From assembly GCA_035771175.1 (NCBI GenBank), contig CM069590.1, positions 53,034,024 through 53,098,023 on the forward strand: DNA of 64,000 bases. Reading direction: 5' to 3'. Origin of the DNA: Paratinospora sagittata. Lineage: Eukaryota; Streptophyta; Magnoliopsida; Ranunculales; Menispermaceae. Shown here piece by piece: positions 24,229 through 35,881 of this stretch. Numbering within the stretch: the first letter of the stretch is position 1; each line of letters opens with the position of its first letter. The notes below the pieces were generated by a model. It was not told the origin of the DNA. It saw nothing but the letters and a program-made list of their open reading frames with translations, and made no database searches. A program made the translations under genes and the position numbers.

Positions 24229-27200
24229 GTTATGTGTATTCTTGTAGGTTCTGGAGATTGATGATTTCTCTCTGATTTATCTGATTCTAGGGTTCTCTTG
24301 AAGATCTGCCAAGTCTCGTTGAAGCAATTCAACAGGTCGATGTGGTAATCTCTGCGATTCGTTTGAAACAAGCGTCTGATCAAAAACCCCTAACTGAAGC
24401 TATCAAACAAGCCGGATGCGTTAAGGTAATTTTAGTTCAGCTTCATGGAAACTTTTTTTTTTTTTGGGAGAAGTAACGGATAATTCTATTAAAAGAAGAA
24501 CCAGGAAACAAGAGACTGAGCATCAGAAATGCACTGGCAAAAAGCATAAACAAAATAGACACAGAAAAACTGCTAAGAACCCCAACCCAAGGTCCCAAAA
24601 CATAGGACCATCAAAACACACAATAGACAGCTACCCCAGCTTCTACACCAATCTGAAATTGAGAACCCCCTATTCAGTTTAGAACAAGCTACCCAGTTGC
24701 AAGCTAACCACTTAGCTTCCTCCCAAATACAAAATAGTCCAAAGATTGCCCCATGAACACCCTTCTATTCCTCTCTAGCCAAAGCGACCATAATGTGGCA
24801 AATGATGCAATTTTCCATATTTCTTTAATTCTACTAGAGCAGTGTGATCAAGAGACAAGCACTCATGGATTGAGGTAGGAGCTGCAATATGAAAACCAAA
24901 TAAGGCTCCCCAAAAACCCCAAACGTTTCTAGACACCCTGCAACCTGTGAACAAATGCACAATGGATTCCCCATCAAGCAAGCAAAGCAAACAACAGTGA
25001 AGAGATAGATAAAACATTGGAAACCGCCATTGGAGAACATCCATTGTAACAGGAAAGCACCTTTACCTTTGATGGGATCTGAACACTTCATATACTACTA
25101 GATAGAAAAAAGGAGAAAATTGTGGGTCCACATCTTTTGTGAAAACAAATAAAAAAAGAGAAGGGGTTGTTGGCCGCCCACGAGGGCGGCCAACAATTTA
25201 GGTCAGCAATTCGGCGCAGCTGCGCCGAATTGTTTGATTTAAATATATTTAAATATATATTTAAATTACGAAAATGTCCCTGAATACTCTTATAAACTTC
25301 ACCCTTAGGTAGATCTCTTGAATTAGATCTCTCATAATATCTCTCAGAAATGAATTTTAAGAATGAAGTAAGGCTCTATTTATAGGGGTATTCAGGGGTA
25401 TTTTCGTAATTTAAATATATTTAAATCAAACAATTCGGTGCAGCTGCGCTGAATTGCTGACCTAAATTGTTGGCCGCCCTCGTGGGCGGCCAACAACCTC
25501 TTCCCTTTTTTTATTTGTTTTTACAAAAGAGGTGGACCCACAAATCTCCACCTCCACCCCATGTGGAACAGGGTTCCTCCACACCTGCAATCTCTCTACA
25601 GATAGCAAACTTCCTTCAAAAAACTGTTGCTACCTCCATTAGTGCCCTTAGGCACTCCGAGCTCGTGAGATGTTGATCAAGTCCAAACAATGTTGGAACT
25701 TGATCCCTGTAACCACCTTTGTAAGCATATCTGCAGTCTTGATCTTTTGCAGAAGAATACTCTTTTCTTCTACTATTTCTCGAACAAAATGAAAACGAAC
25801 ATCAATATGCTTCGTTCGACTGTGATGAACTTGGTTCTTTGCCAAATAAATGACACTCTGGCTGTCGCAGAAAACTTCAACATTCTTCTGCACAATTCCC
25901 AAGTCTTTAGTCAATCCATGAAGCCAGATTGATTCCTTGAAAGCTTCCGTTACTGCCATGTACTCTGCCTCTGTAGTAGACAAAAACTGTTGACTGTAGT
26001 GTTGATCTCCAACTTACTGGTCCTCCTGTCATAGTGAAAACATAACCAGTAGTAGATCTGCGCTTGTCAGATCTCCAGCATAGTCCGAATCCACATATCC
26101 GAGTAGATGCTTACAACTTTTCATATCTCTCTCGAACTTTAAACCAATATCCACAGTACCATGAATATACGGTAGAATCCACTTCACCGCTTGTCAGTGG
26201 CCTTTACCGGGGTTGTGCATGTAACGACTTACCATACTTACAACATGTGAAATGTCAGGTCTGGTACACACCATAGCATACATCAAGGCACCAACTGCAT
26301 TTGCATATGGAATGTTCTCCATTTGCTTCTTCTGATCCTCAGAATTTGGTGACATTGATGTACTTAGCTTGAAATGTGGTGCCAATGGTGTGCTCACAGG
26401 TTTTGTGTCATTGTCAATGCCAAAAGTTTGAAGAACTTTCTTCAAATACTGAGTCTGAGTCAAACAGATTGTGCCTTGGCCTTGTCTCGAGTGATCTCCA
26501 ACCCGAGAATTTTTCTGGCCTCTCCAAGATCCTTCATTTCAAACTCTGAGCTCAATTGAGCCTTCAGCTTGTTGATCTCCACCTTGCTTTTAGATGCGAT
26601 TAACATATCATCTACATATAAAAGCAAGTAGATAAACGTACCATCTTGAAGTTTGCGATAGTAGACACAATGATCAAACTGACTCCGGGTATATTTCTGC
26701 CCTTGGATGAAGCTGTCAAATCGTTTGTACCACTGTCTCGGTGACTGCTTCAGGCCATACAATGACTTGCTCAACTTGCAAGCCCAATTCTCTCTTCCTG
26801 GTACTTTGAATCCATCTGGTTGAGACATATATATCTCATCTTCCAAATGACCATGCAGAAAAGCAGTTTTGACATCGAGTTGGGCTAACTCGAGATCAAA
26901 CTGGGCAACCAAAGCCAATAATATTCGAATTGACGAATGCTTAACAACAGGTGAGAATACCTCATTGTAGTCAATTCCTTCCCTCTGAGCGTAGCCTTCT
27001 GCTACCAGTCTAGCTTTGTATCGGATACTATCTGTGCTGGGAGAGCCTTCCTTCTTAGCGAAAACCCATTTGCAGCCAATTGGTTTCTTTCCTTGCGGAA
27101 GTGGAACCAACTTCCAAGTCTGATTCTGATGGAGTGATTTCATCTCCTCATGCATTGTCATTTTTCACTTATCACTTTCCATACTCTGAATAGCCTCTTT

Positions 27201-30200
27201 GTAATTGTATGGAATATCATCTCCGGTGACTGGAAATGCATATGCAACCATGTCAGTGTGCCGAGCAGGTTTGCGAATTTCTTTTCGTGGTCGACTGGTG
27301 GCAATTGATTATGGTTGTTGACTAATGTCTGGTCCTGGAGCCTCCACCTCAACTGAGATTTCCTCCTCGTCTTCTTCAGGATGGTTGGATATCTCTGCTG
27401 ACTTGCCAGGAGTTACTGGAATATCTAACTCCACTTGCTGAGGCAAATCTGAATCTCGATTTTCTTTATCAGAGATCTAATTCAAGAGATATTCTGAGAG
27501 ATCTAACTCAAGAGATCTAATCTGTGAGATCTACCTATGGGTGAAGTTTGTAATCTCAAATACAAGTTTGCTGCCTCTCGTGGACGTAGGCAATTTGCCG
27601 AACCACGTTAAATATTGTTGTCTTGTTTTTCTTTCATGCTTTACCACGATTCCGCATAACAGAAATGATGTATTATCAATTAGGTGGTCAAAGAATGATT
27701 TACATGTAAATGATCCATTCTGGTGAAGGTTCCATCGTCCAATGTTGGAGTTTGGGTTAAGTGTTGTAAGGAAAATATTGATTTCATTTAGTTCTCCTAC
27801 TGTTAAATTCCTACGGAAATGGAAATTCCAAGAGGGAAGGCTTGTGGTTGAGTTAGAGGGCGAGGAAAGGAAGGATTGGATAGGGGCATTATGGAAACTT
27901 ATTCCTTTATCTTTCAGTATTTTGCCACAGTTCTATCAAACTTAGTTTATTAATGTGTTATTTCTTTATTGCCCAATACTTTTTTAATAAAGCATTGTTA
28001 ATAGTGGTGGCCTTATAATTTCTTTTTAACTTTAATGGAATACATCAATCATATAATATTCTAGAAGCACTTTGTTACTTAACCCGTCGTGTTTTAATTA
28101 TATGAATATATGATTGACATCGTCTTATTTTCCTCACCTAATGAATAATTGAGCCTAAGTACATTTCCGTTTACCTTTATTCAATGGTTAATAAAAACAG
28201 AATTATTTAATTCACTATACAAAAACTTGGAGAACTTGATTTCCATTCGCCAAGGTAATTAACTTGGTTGATTGAATGCAAGCGTAGCTTTACCTTGTCT
28301 TGTTCTCTCTGCATTGCCTTTTATCTACGGCTTCAAGCCAAACATAGCTTTGTTTGGGTTATCTATTAACTGATGACAAGCTTAGTTCTGCTTGGGTTAG
28401 TATCTTTCTGCTACAAAGGTTGTTGTCGTGTACCTTTTTATTATCATTATGGTAATTGTACCAAATTAAAACAAAGATAGCTTTGTGTGTGTTTGTCTGT
28501 TTGTTCAATAGACAAATGGGTTAGTTTTGTGTTTTATCGCTTATTTACTACAAAAAACATGCTCAAACGAATAATTGGCTAGTTTGGAAGTATGAGTCAG
28601 GTTTTCGATCATTAAGTGATGGTTCAAGCTTCCCCTAATAAGCCAATAGCTTTAGAACTACCAATGCATCCTATTTCACTTCCCATCTGTTGTGATACTT
28701 GCACAATCACTTTGTGAAAATCCTGGCACATTATCATTTTAAGTGCAATAAATGAGGAAGCATATACAAGTTCTGGAAACTCAGGACACATGTAAATATA
28801 ATGTTTATATGTGTTGGATGTGAGATTAGGCTTCTCTGCACAAAATATAGATGCAGTCTTTTTTTTTTTGCCTTCATTTTATGTTCAGTGACTCTAAGAG
28901 AGTCAATTTATTCTTCAATAGTTTTGAGACTGGTTCTATTCTGGTTGATGAATAACATGAAAATTTGGAGCAGAGATTCATTCCATCCGAATTTGGAGCA
29001 GATCCTGATAAAGTGCAGATATCTGGTCTTGATTACAACTTTTATTCAAGGAAATCTGAAGTCCGGCGCATGATAGAAGCTGAAGGCATTCCTTACACCT
29101 ACATATGTTGCAACTACTTTGCTAGCTATTTACTTCCATCACTTGTTCAACCTGGTCTGAAAGCTCCTCCCCGTGACAAGGTCAGGATCTTTGGTGATGG
29201 AAATACTAAAGGTATCAACAAATTTGTCTGCTCCTTTTTTTGTGGTTTTTCTTAGTCATTTCTTATCTTTTCAAATAGCTTATATAGGTTGTTTATCTTC
29301 TGTCATCAGCTGTTTTTGTGAAGGAAAGTGATGTTGCCACATTCACTATTGCCACAGTTGATGATCCAACAACTTTGAATAAGGTCCTGTATCTGAGGCC
29401 TCCTGGGAATGTTTGTTCCATGAACGAGCTAGTAGAAATTTGGGAAGCAAAGATTGGAAAGAAGCTTGAGAAGGTTTATGTAGCGGAAGAGCAGATTCTT
29501 AAGACCATTCAAGGTTAGCCGTAATTGACATACATGACATGTGATTGAATGCTCCAAATCTGTTTTGTACCTCGGGCATATCTTACTTGGATTAACTGAA
29601 AACTCTGATCTCAAAAGAAATCAGCATCATAAATAATGCCAAGTATACATTAGTAAAGTTTAATCGTCAACATTTATATGAATTTAGTAATTTATAGAAT
29701 AGCTAATTCCATATATGTAGAATTTTGTTTTTCAAGTGTCAGTCAATATCTTGATCTGACACGGTCGAAAATTTTGGTTGAGTCTGCAGTTAGGAAGCAG
29801 CTCAAAAGAAACCTTTCTTCCTTCTGGGCATTGTAACACTTGCAGAGAATGTCTTTTTCTTCTTTTTTGCAAATGCAAAGCTCTCTCTTCCCCTGATTTC
29901 AAAGTTGGAGTAAGATACATACACATATACTTTATTATTTTTATTTTTTTTGCAAGAATATACAAATGTCTTTCCTAAAGAAATAATACTTATGTCATTC
30001 ATCTCATGCATTTATTCTTATTCGCCTAATTGAGTTCTGCTTTTGCTTTATATTGCAGAGACTCCATACCCAGACAACATGCAGATGGTCTTTATATATT
30101 CTGGTTTTGTAAAGGGAGATCATACTTACTTTGATATCAAGTCAGCTGGGGTTGATGGCACGAAACTCTACCCACATGTGACATATACAACCATAAGTGA

Positions 30201-30270
30201 GTATTTAGACAATTATCTTGAAATTGACCCCAATCCCAATAATGTCATTGATATACAACATGATATCTGA
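24015..30270 (+). CDS. Isoflavone-reductase-like NADPH reductase, locus 1 (divergent, At4g34540-like); 5 exons
   Basis: Exons are 24015-24194, 24291-24425, 28974-29211, 29310-29513 and 30059-30270 (969 nt, 322 residues). It is a member of the PIP family (pinoresinol-lariciresinol / isoflavone / phenylcoumaran benzylic ether reductases), atypical short-chain dehydrogenases of the cytosol. The nucleotide-binding loop is GATGNIG. The catalytic Lys is present at about 132 (FYSRKSEVRR). The specificity region IEAEGIPYTYICCNYFASYL differs from the other loci, and the C-terminus has a ~15-residue extension after DNYL. The pattern FIPSEFGADPDKVQIS...DYNFYS matches, from memory, Arabidopsis At4g34540 better than true PCBERs. 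Substrate unknown. Intron 2 is 4548 bp because of transposon insertions, but splice sites and frame are intact. Intron 1 begins with a CT-repeat directly at the donor. Confidence 0.9.
24452..25120 (-). mobile_element. LINE 3'-end fragment (zf-RVT region) in intron 2 of locus 1
   Basis: A run of T at 24452-24464 is the reversed poly(A) tail. Minus-strand translation around 24830-25044 contains CLLC...ESIVHLFTGC followed by a Trp-rich segment, the zinc-binding zf-RVT pattern that follows reverse transcriptase in plant L1-type LINEs. Frames are broken by stops. The 5' end is truncated at or before the adjacent copia element. Target duplications not found. Confidence 0.65.
25121..27661. mobile_element. 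Rearranged Ty1/copia element with inverted interior, in intron 2 of locus 1
   Basis: The outer ends are in plus orientation: an LTR start TGTGGGTCC at 25121 and an LTR end CGCATAACA at 27661, flanked by AAAAT and GAAAT. From about 25291 the sequence flips. A minus-oriented LTR part (TG start at 25542, TATA-like CCTATAAATAGAG, R region) is followed by minus-strand pol, and plus orientation resumes at about 27475 with R/U5 sequence (repeated AGATCTAATTCAAGAGAT). Hence 25121-25290 and about 25389-25542 form a near-perfect inverted repeat containing GGCCGCCC-rich palindromes. gag, protease and integrase are missing. Confidence 0.8.
25648..27480 (-). pseudogene. Copia pol remnant: reverse transcriptase and RNase H
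   Basis: The minus strand carries, in order, a short linker, then reverse transcriptase (about 27161-26460) with WKLVPLP, KTAFLHG, YGLKQSPRQWY and the catalytic YVDD box. A connecting segment follows (26463-26194, LMYAMVCTRPDIS), then a RNase H end (25983-25648, STTEAEYMAVTEAFKE and KHIDVRFHFVRE). A frameshift near 26460 and stops after 26194 separate them, so it is dead. The region upstream of reverse transcriptase (integrase, protease, gag) is deleted. Confidence 0.88.
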
Positions 30271-31555
30271 TCTGATATCTGGAACTTATATAACCTGCAT
30301 GTACAACAATGATATAGACGTAGTAGATTACTACTGGAAGAATACTAATTTGCAATGCATTTACACTGGGAGGCAAGTCCTAGTGTAAATGCATTGAGGA
30401 GCACAATGGAAATGTAGTTCAATTGTACACCTCGGCGATATGGTGGTGAAGTGCAGGAATTGACCTAATTACAGCAAGAGATTTTCGTTTAACCACAGGA
30501 AGATCAGAGCAATTAAATGATAATATATTTAGAACTGATCGGTAAGGAAAACTATTGATACGAAAATGACACAGGGCATTAAGTAATTCCATAAACATCA
30601 TAGTGGTTAGATGCTTTTATTATGGGCCACTTTTGTTTTAGCTAATATTACTATTACAACTTGGGTTATGTAGAGCAATGCTTATATAAATTGAAAATAC
30701 GATACCAATTGTTACAAATTACTGTTGCATCAACTTTTATTTTTAATACATCAAAACAATACATTTTTCAATGAAATTATAATTTGATTTGGTTGTTGGA
30801 TCCATCAAATTTGTAGTAATTAATGTGGGGATTTTAATTTCCTGAGTATTTTTTATGTAGAAACTGATGAAGAGTTGTAGCTTATTTTTAACTGCTATCG
30901 AAAAGAAAGAATAAAAGGATAACTAGTAAGGGAGTAAAATGGGCCTTATATTTTATTGGGGATAGAGGGATTTGAACCCTCATATATATTTTACTTGAAA
31001 CTAAAAAACTGGTTGTATCAAAAGTTAGAAAGCTCTTGGTGAGGTCATTTTTATGTTCTTGCAAAATTATTCTTAAAAAATTTATTATTGATTTTTATTT
31101 TTAAAATTTGATTTTAGCGATATAAAGAATATTATAATAATTTATTCGAGTAGTTATTTGCCATAATTTTTTTTATATATAATTGCTTTTATACGATATA
31201 AATTGTATTTTTTTTTCTTTCTCATATTCAATGTTAGTCAAGCCAATAAAAGGTGCTGTTCCACACCCAACGGAATCCTGACTGGTGAAACCATACAAAA
31301 CAAAAATCAGAAAAATATCACTTGGGGTAGTTTTCATGAAACCATGCACAAAGAATATACATAATAAGTAGGAGAAAGTTTTGACAGTTGGATCCAGCTG
31401 AACCTGCAAAAATGAGACGAGTGTCATGGATGTGTTGGCAAATTTTCAGCGCCACTTTTAACCATAAATGTGATTCGGACTTGCTGAAGCTGCCACGCGC
31501 TCAACAAATTCTCTCGCTGGAAACTCGAATCGTTTCATCGATCTCTAGCAGAACA
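30271..31555. other. Intergenic, loci 1-2
   Basis: It holds the 3' end of locus 1 and the promoter of locus 2. A short inverted-repeat relic may lie near 30670-30840, similar to the element at 34729. An in-frame ATG at 31412 lies upstream of the chosen start of locus 2. No other gene seen. Confidence 0.5.
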
Positions 31556-33503
31556 ATGGCATCGGAGAAGAGTAAGATTCTGATAATCGGAGGGACTGGT
31601 TACATCGGAAAATTCATCGTCAAGGCAAGCGCAAGAATGGGACATACGACCTTCGCTTTGGTGCGACAGGGCACGGCCTCAGATCCGACCAAGGGAAAAC
31701 TTATAGAAAGCTTCAAGAACACCGGTGTTACTCTGATCCCCGTATTAACCAAATCAACCTTGATCTTCCCACCCTTTTGCATAAATTAATGATCCACTTC
31801 CGCAGTGTTTGTGAGGATTGTTAATTTCACATACATTATATGCATCAATAGACTATACCTGAGATTTTGGTTCTGTTGAATTGCAGGGAGATTTTTACGA
31901 TCGTGGGATTTTGGTGAAGGCGATTAAGCAGGTTGATGTCGTGATCTCGGCTGTGGGGTCGGGGCAGGTTGCCGATCAGGTCAGGATCATTTGTGCCATT
32001 AAAGAAGCTGGAAATGTCAAGGTACATTCAAATTTCTCATAATTCATTTGTATATGTCACTGTAGTATCTCTTTTTCTTATTAAATTAATAGCTGATATG
32101 TGGACTTTAGATAGAAATATATAACAAAAATATTATGTTAAATTGCATAAATATGGTATAATTCGGTGGTGGTAATGATGATGAATGAAAGTTGTTCTTA
32201 CATTTGTGTCTTAAGATCTCCAGAGATTCTTGCCTTCAGAGTTTGGAATGGATGTGGACCGCAGCCATGCAGTTGAGCCCATGAAGACCATATTTGCAAC
32301 CAAGGCCAAAATCCGTAGGACTATCGAGCCTGAAGGGATTCCTTACACAATTATTTCCTGCAACTTCTTTGCCGGCTATTTTCTGCCCACACTGGGACAA
32401 TCAAGAGCCACTGGGCCTCCCAGAGATAAAGTTGTCATCTTAGGGGATGGAAATCCCAAAGGTATCAAGACATTGGCTCAGGTTTTTTTAAAAGTGCTTT
32501 TTCAAGAAGTATTTCTCTTAAAAGCGCTTTTGAGAAAAATTAGTCCCCCAACTTTTTTTAAAAGTTGAAAACTATTTTTTTATCACAATTTAACTAGAAA
32601 CAGATATTGCTAAACACCTCCAAAAGTGTTTTTGAATTTAAAAAAGTTCTTCCAAACAAACAGGGTCATTATATCATTATCCCTATGTAGTTTTTTTTTG
32701 TTTAAAGAAAAAGAAAAAAACCCATGTCAAGGGATTCGAAATTATTGTTTTGGAGATGTTAATTAATATGAAGTTAATGATGAGATTTTTAATACTAACT
32801 CAGTTAAACATGTTAATTTGCCCATTAATACTGTTGTAGATTTGGTTTGGTGATTTTGTGGTATAATATATATCTTCACTTGTACTTTTACCTTGCCTTT
32901 GACAGCGGTTTTTAACACGGAAGATGATATTGCCAGTTATGTCATCAATGCGGTGAATGATCCAAGAACAATGAATAAGATCCTTTACATCAAGCCTCCA
33001 GGCAACATTTACTCCTTCAACGATTTAGTCGCTCTTTGGGAGAAGAAGATTGGCAAAACACTTGAAAAGTTCTTCATCCCTGAAGAAAAGGTTCTGAGTG
33101 ACATCAAAGGTTAGTATATAAAAAAGAAAGGTCAATTTTCTCTTCCCTTGGGAGTTCAATTAGCTTCACAAACATTTTGAATTGTTCGCTTTATTATTAA
33201 ATGTGAACATGCAATTCGAGGCAATATACCAAGCTTTGAGCACAGGTGTACAAGTTTAAAGTTTAGTGTTGGGTTTTGATCATATAATTGGCAGTACACT
33301 AGTGCTCATGCCTCATACCCAATTTGTTTGATGCAGAGGGGCAGATACCAGTGAACTTCATTTTGGCACTTGGGCACTCAGTTTTTGTGAATGGAGACCA
33401 GACCAACTTTGAGATTGAACCATCCTTTGGAGTAGAAGCATCTGAGCTCTATCCTGATGTGCAATACACCACCGTGGACGAATATCTTAATAAGTTTGTA
33501 TGA
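31556..33503 (+). CDS. PCBER: Phenylcoumaran benzylic ether reductase-like, locus 2; 5 exons
   Basis: Exons are 31556-31741, 31887-32021, 32224-32461, 32906-33109 and 33337-33503 (930 nt, 309 residues). PCBERs use NADPH to open the benzylic ether of phenylcoumaran neolignans such as dehydrodiconiferyl alcohol; they are abundant cytosolic proteins of woody tissue. The binding loop is GGTGYIG and the catalytic Lys is at about 134 (FATKAKIRR). Other family motifs are FLPSEFG, DRSHAVEP, VILGDGNPK and ELYPDVQYTTVDEYL. Odd residues are IEPEG in place of the usual IEAEG, and YTIISCNFFAGYF in the substrate-pocket region. The start fits the family (MASEKSKIL), although the frame stays open upstream to an ATG at 31412, which would add 48 residues. 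Exon lengths and phases match the rest of the array. Confidence 0.92.
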
Positions 33504-33785
33504 GTCAATCTAGGTTACAACTCTTAATATATCTAAAGGGTTCTCTAACTACTGTTAAATGGAGAATTAGTTCCTTCCTCTCTTTCAGTATAGTGGTCGT
33601 GCATTTTTCACTGACTTTTTGATGCCTTATTTTTAAGCTTCCATAAGAATAAAGTGTCTCATTCAGCTTTCATAGAAATAAGGAGTCATTGCAATATAAA
33701 ATAGAAAAATCAACCAATCTGAAGGTGCCACATGCCCACAGGCACAGGCTTTATTCGTAAACTCAATCCCTAATTACGCTTTATC

Positions 33786-33791
33786 TGTAAA
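33786..33791 (+). promoter_or_regulatory. Mutated TATA box of pseudogene locus 3
   Basis: In the promoter block shared with locus 4 the sequence is CTGTAAATGTCATTTCGC here against CTATAAATGTCATTTCGC at locus 4. The TATAAA is therefore TGTAAA, at the same distance upstream of the start codon. Confidence 0.6.
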
Positions 33792-33922
33792 TGTCATTTC
33801 GCTATTAGCAAGAAACAACAGTACCTCGACTGTTCTTCGTTCCTGCGCTTGCGAAGTCCGATAGTTCATCCCGTCGGAAAAGCTGAATATCCCTCCCATT
33901 GTCTAGCCGGAAGATCACAGAA

Positions 33923-35215
33923 ATGGCGGAGAAGAGTAAGATTCTGATCATCGGACGGACAGGTTACGTCGGAAAGTTCATCGTGGAAGTGAGTGCTAAA
34001 TCTGGACATCCGACCTTCGGTTTGGTGAGAGAAAGCACGGTTTCTGATCCGGTGAAGGGGAAAATCGTAAACAGCTTCAAGAACTCCGGCGTTACCGTGC
34101 TTCATGTAATTAAATTAAACCTCCTTGATTTCCAGCTTTATCTCTCGATCGAAACGCTTACGTATGGTTTCTGATGAGGAGTACTTTATTTGATTATTTT
34201 TTGATGATGATGAATTTGTTTATGGTTTTGTTTGCAGGGCGATCTGCATGATCACGAGAGCTTGGTAATAGATATAAGGATGAAAAAAGGGAGTGAATCT
34301 AACTGAAAGTAAAAAATAAGGATAGTAGCACTAAATGAGCGTAATAGATATAGAGTAAGATTACATAGTTTGGCAGTGTATTCACTGTATTGTGACCGAT
34401 AGATATTAATAAAAAGAAGAAAATTCTAATGGCATTTACAAAACTTCTAGTTAACTAGTTTCAATTCTTGTGTAAGAGGTACTAACTAGCATAATTATTT
34501 TGGAATAAAATAGTATTGTGGAGAACATTTATAATTATTGCATGAGCTTGTATTTTTGTAAGTCGTGTTGTACTAAAGGTTGTAGCATATGTAGTTAGTA
34601 ATATATCACTTTTAATATATCATTAGATTATTTTAAATTATATATAGGTGCATGATTCAACGCAATCTATTATTGTCTTTATGGTATCGTGTAATGTAAT
34701 GATATAATAATACATTTTCGCTAAGAAAAATGCTAGAGGGATTGAAAATTTTACACCAATTGCTATAAATTTGATGTGGATAGTCTCCACATCAGATTTT
34801 TCTTCATTGAAAATTGTGTTGTTTGGATGAATTTAAATCAAAAAGCTGATGTGACATTGATTTGTAGCAAATGGTGTAAGGTTTTCAATCCCTCTAGCAT
34901 TGCTCGCTAGCTAAATTTTTTGAATTAATAGTAACCTCTTTTCGAAATAATGTTGTGCTGATTAAAATTTTCAGAGATTTTTTTCCTTCTGAATTTGGAA
35001 ACGGTGTGGATCGTACTCATGCAGTTGAACTTGCCAAGTCTTTATTTGCAAACAAGGCTCAGATCCGTCGGGCTATTGAGGCTGAAGGGATCCCTTGCAC
35101 CTATGTCTCCTCTTACTTGGTTGCTGGCCATTTTCTTGCCCACAGGCACAGCTTGGAGCCACGGCTCCTCCCAGAGACAAGATCGTCATCTTAGGGGATG
35201 GAAATGCCAAGGGTA
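33923..35215 (+). pseudogene. PCBER-like pseudogene, locus 3
   Basis: Exon 1 (33923-34105) is open but reads GRTGYVG at the NADPH loop. Exon 2 starts at 34238 and is cut after about nine codons at CTTGGT; the rest of the exon and about 1.4 kb of intron 2 are missing relative to locus 4. Exon 3 (about 34975-35215) has a +1 and a -2 frame change near HFLAHRHS and an altered pocket (SSYLVAGHF). Exons 4 and 5 were not found: intron 3 is invaded by a miniature LTR element and LINE debris. A short match to the 3' flank of locus 2 appears near 36900. Locus 4 is the closest relative; promoter, introns and exons align. Confidence 0.9.
34729..34901. mobile_element. MITE with ~42-bp terminal inverted repeats
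   Basis: The left end AATGCTAGAGGGATTGAAAA, continuing TTTTACACC.ATTGCTATAAAT, is matched by the reverse complement of the right end with a few changes. About 90 bp of non-coding DNA, with an internal GATGTGG...CCACATC palindrome, lies between. It sits in intron 2 of pseudogene locus 3. Related copies occur near 49368-49540 and, more decayed, 50005-50163. Confidence 0.75.
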
Positions 35216-35290
35216 AGCTTTTATAATACATCCTTTTCTTCATTAACCAATTATTGAAAATTATGGAGACAAAATCTTACAAATTTGTTG

Positions 35291-35881
35291 TGTCAGAAAC
35301 CACTCAACCTATAAGCTATAGCTGTCAGATAAAGACCCAACAATACATATCAAACTATCATCAATACTCTGTTATGTGAAGTCGTGGTAAAGCATGAAAG
35401 AAAAATAAGACAACAATATTTAACGTAATTCGACAAATTGCCTACGTCAACGGAAGGCAGCAAACTTGTATTACTTTACCCTTATGTGGATCTTACATAT
35501 TAGATCTCTTGAATTAGATCTCTCAGAATAGATCTCTGGAATGAATTTCAAGAATGAAGTTAGGTTCTATTTATAAGAGTATTCAGGGGCATTTTTGTAA
35601 TTATAAATATATAATTTAATATATATTTAATATTTTAATAACCTTTCGGCGCATTCGGCGCCGTCAAAAATCGACACCGAATCCGCCGTCCACTTTTTGG
35701 TTGCCCACATGGGCGGCCACCAACTAATTAGGTGGCCGCCCATTTGTGAGGTGGTCCCCAACACACTCCTCCTCACATGCAGCCTCATCCTGCATACTGA
35801 CACCATGTTAGAAACTATTTAATATAAAAGCTATAGCTGTCAAATAAAGACCCAACAATATATATTAAGCTATCATCAACA
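35291..35881 (-). mobile_element. Miniature LTR element (SMART/TRIM-like, 76-bp LTRs) in intron 3 of locus 3, with nested solo LTR
   Basis: Direct 76-bp terminal repeats lie at 35291-35366 and 35806-35881, flanked by a perfect 5-bp duplication TGTTG (35286-35290, 35882-35886). The uninterrupted site is visible in intron 3 of locus 4 (about 42536-42580). On the minus strand the right LTR (TGTTGATG...TTTCTAACA) is followed at once by TGGTGTCAGTATGC, resembling the initiator-tRNA-Met primer site TGGTATCAG, and the left LTR is preceded by a GTGAGGAGGAG purine tract if the nested LTR (35370-35763) is removed. Without the nested part the element is only about 195 bp. Confidence 0.82.
35370..35763 (-). 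mobile_element. Solo copia LTR nested in the miniature element
   Basis: On the minus strand it runs from TGTTGGGGACC to CACATAACA and has TATA-like CTTATAAATAGAAC, the repeated AGATCTAATTCAAGAGATCT and a final segment TTTCTTTCATGCTTTACCAC. All are shared with the copia element at 25121-27661, so the family is the same. Flanking 5-mers are TACTC (35365-35369) and CACTC (35764-35768), one mismatch. No internal region. Confidence 0.8.

Noticed and set aside
30957..30990. GAGGGATTTGAACCCTC, like a tRNA T-arm in reverse
   Set aside because: No acceptor stem, anticodon arm or D-arm partner around it; short palindromes of this kind are common in plant repeats.
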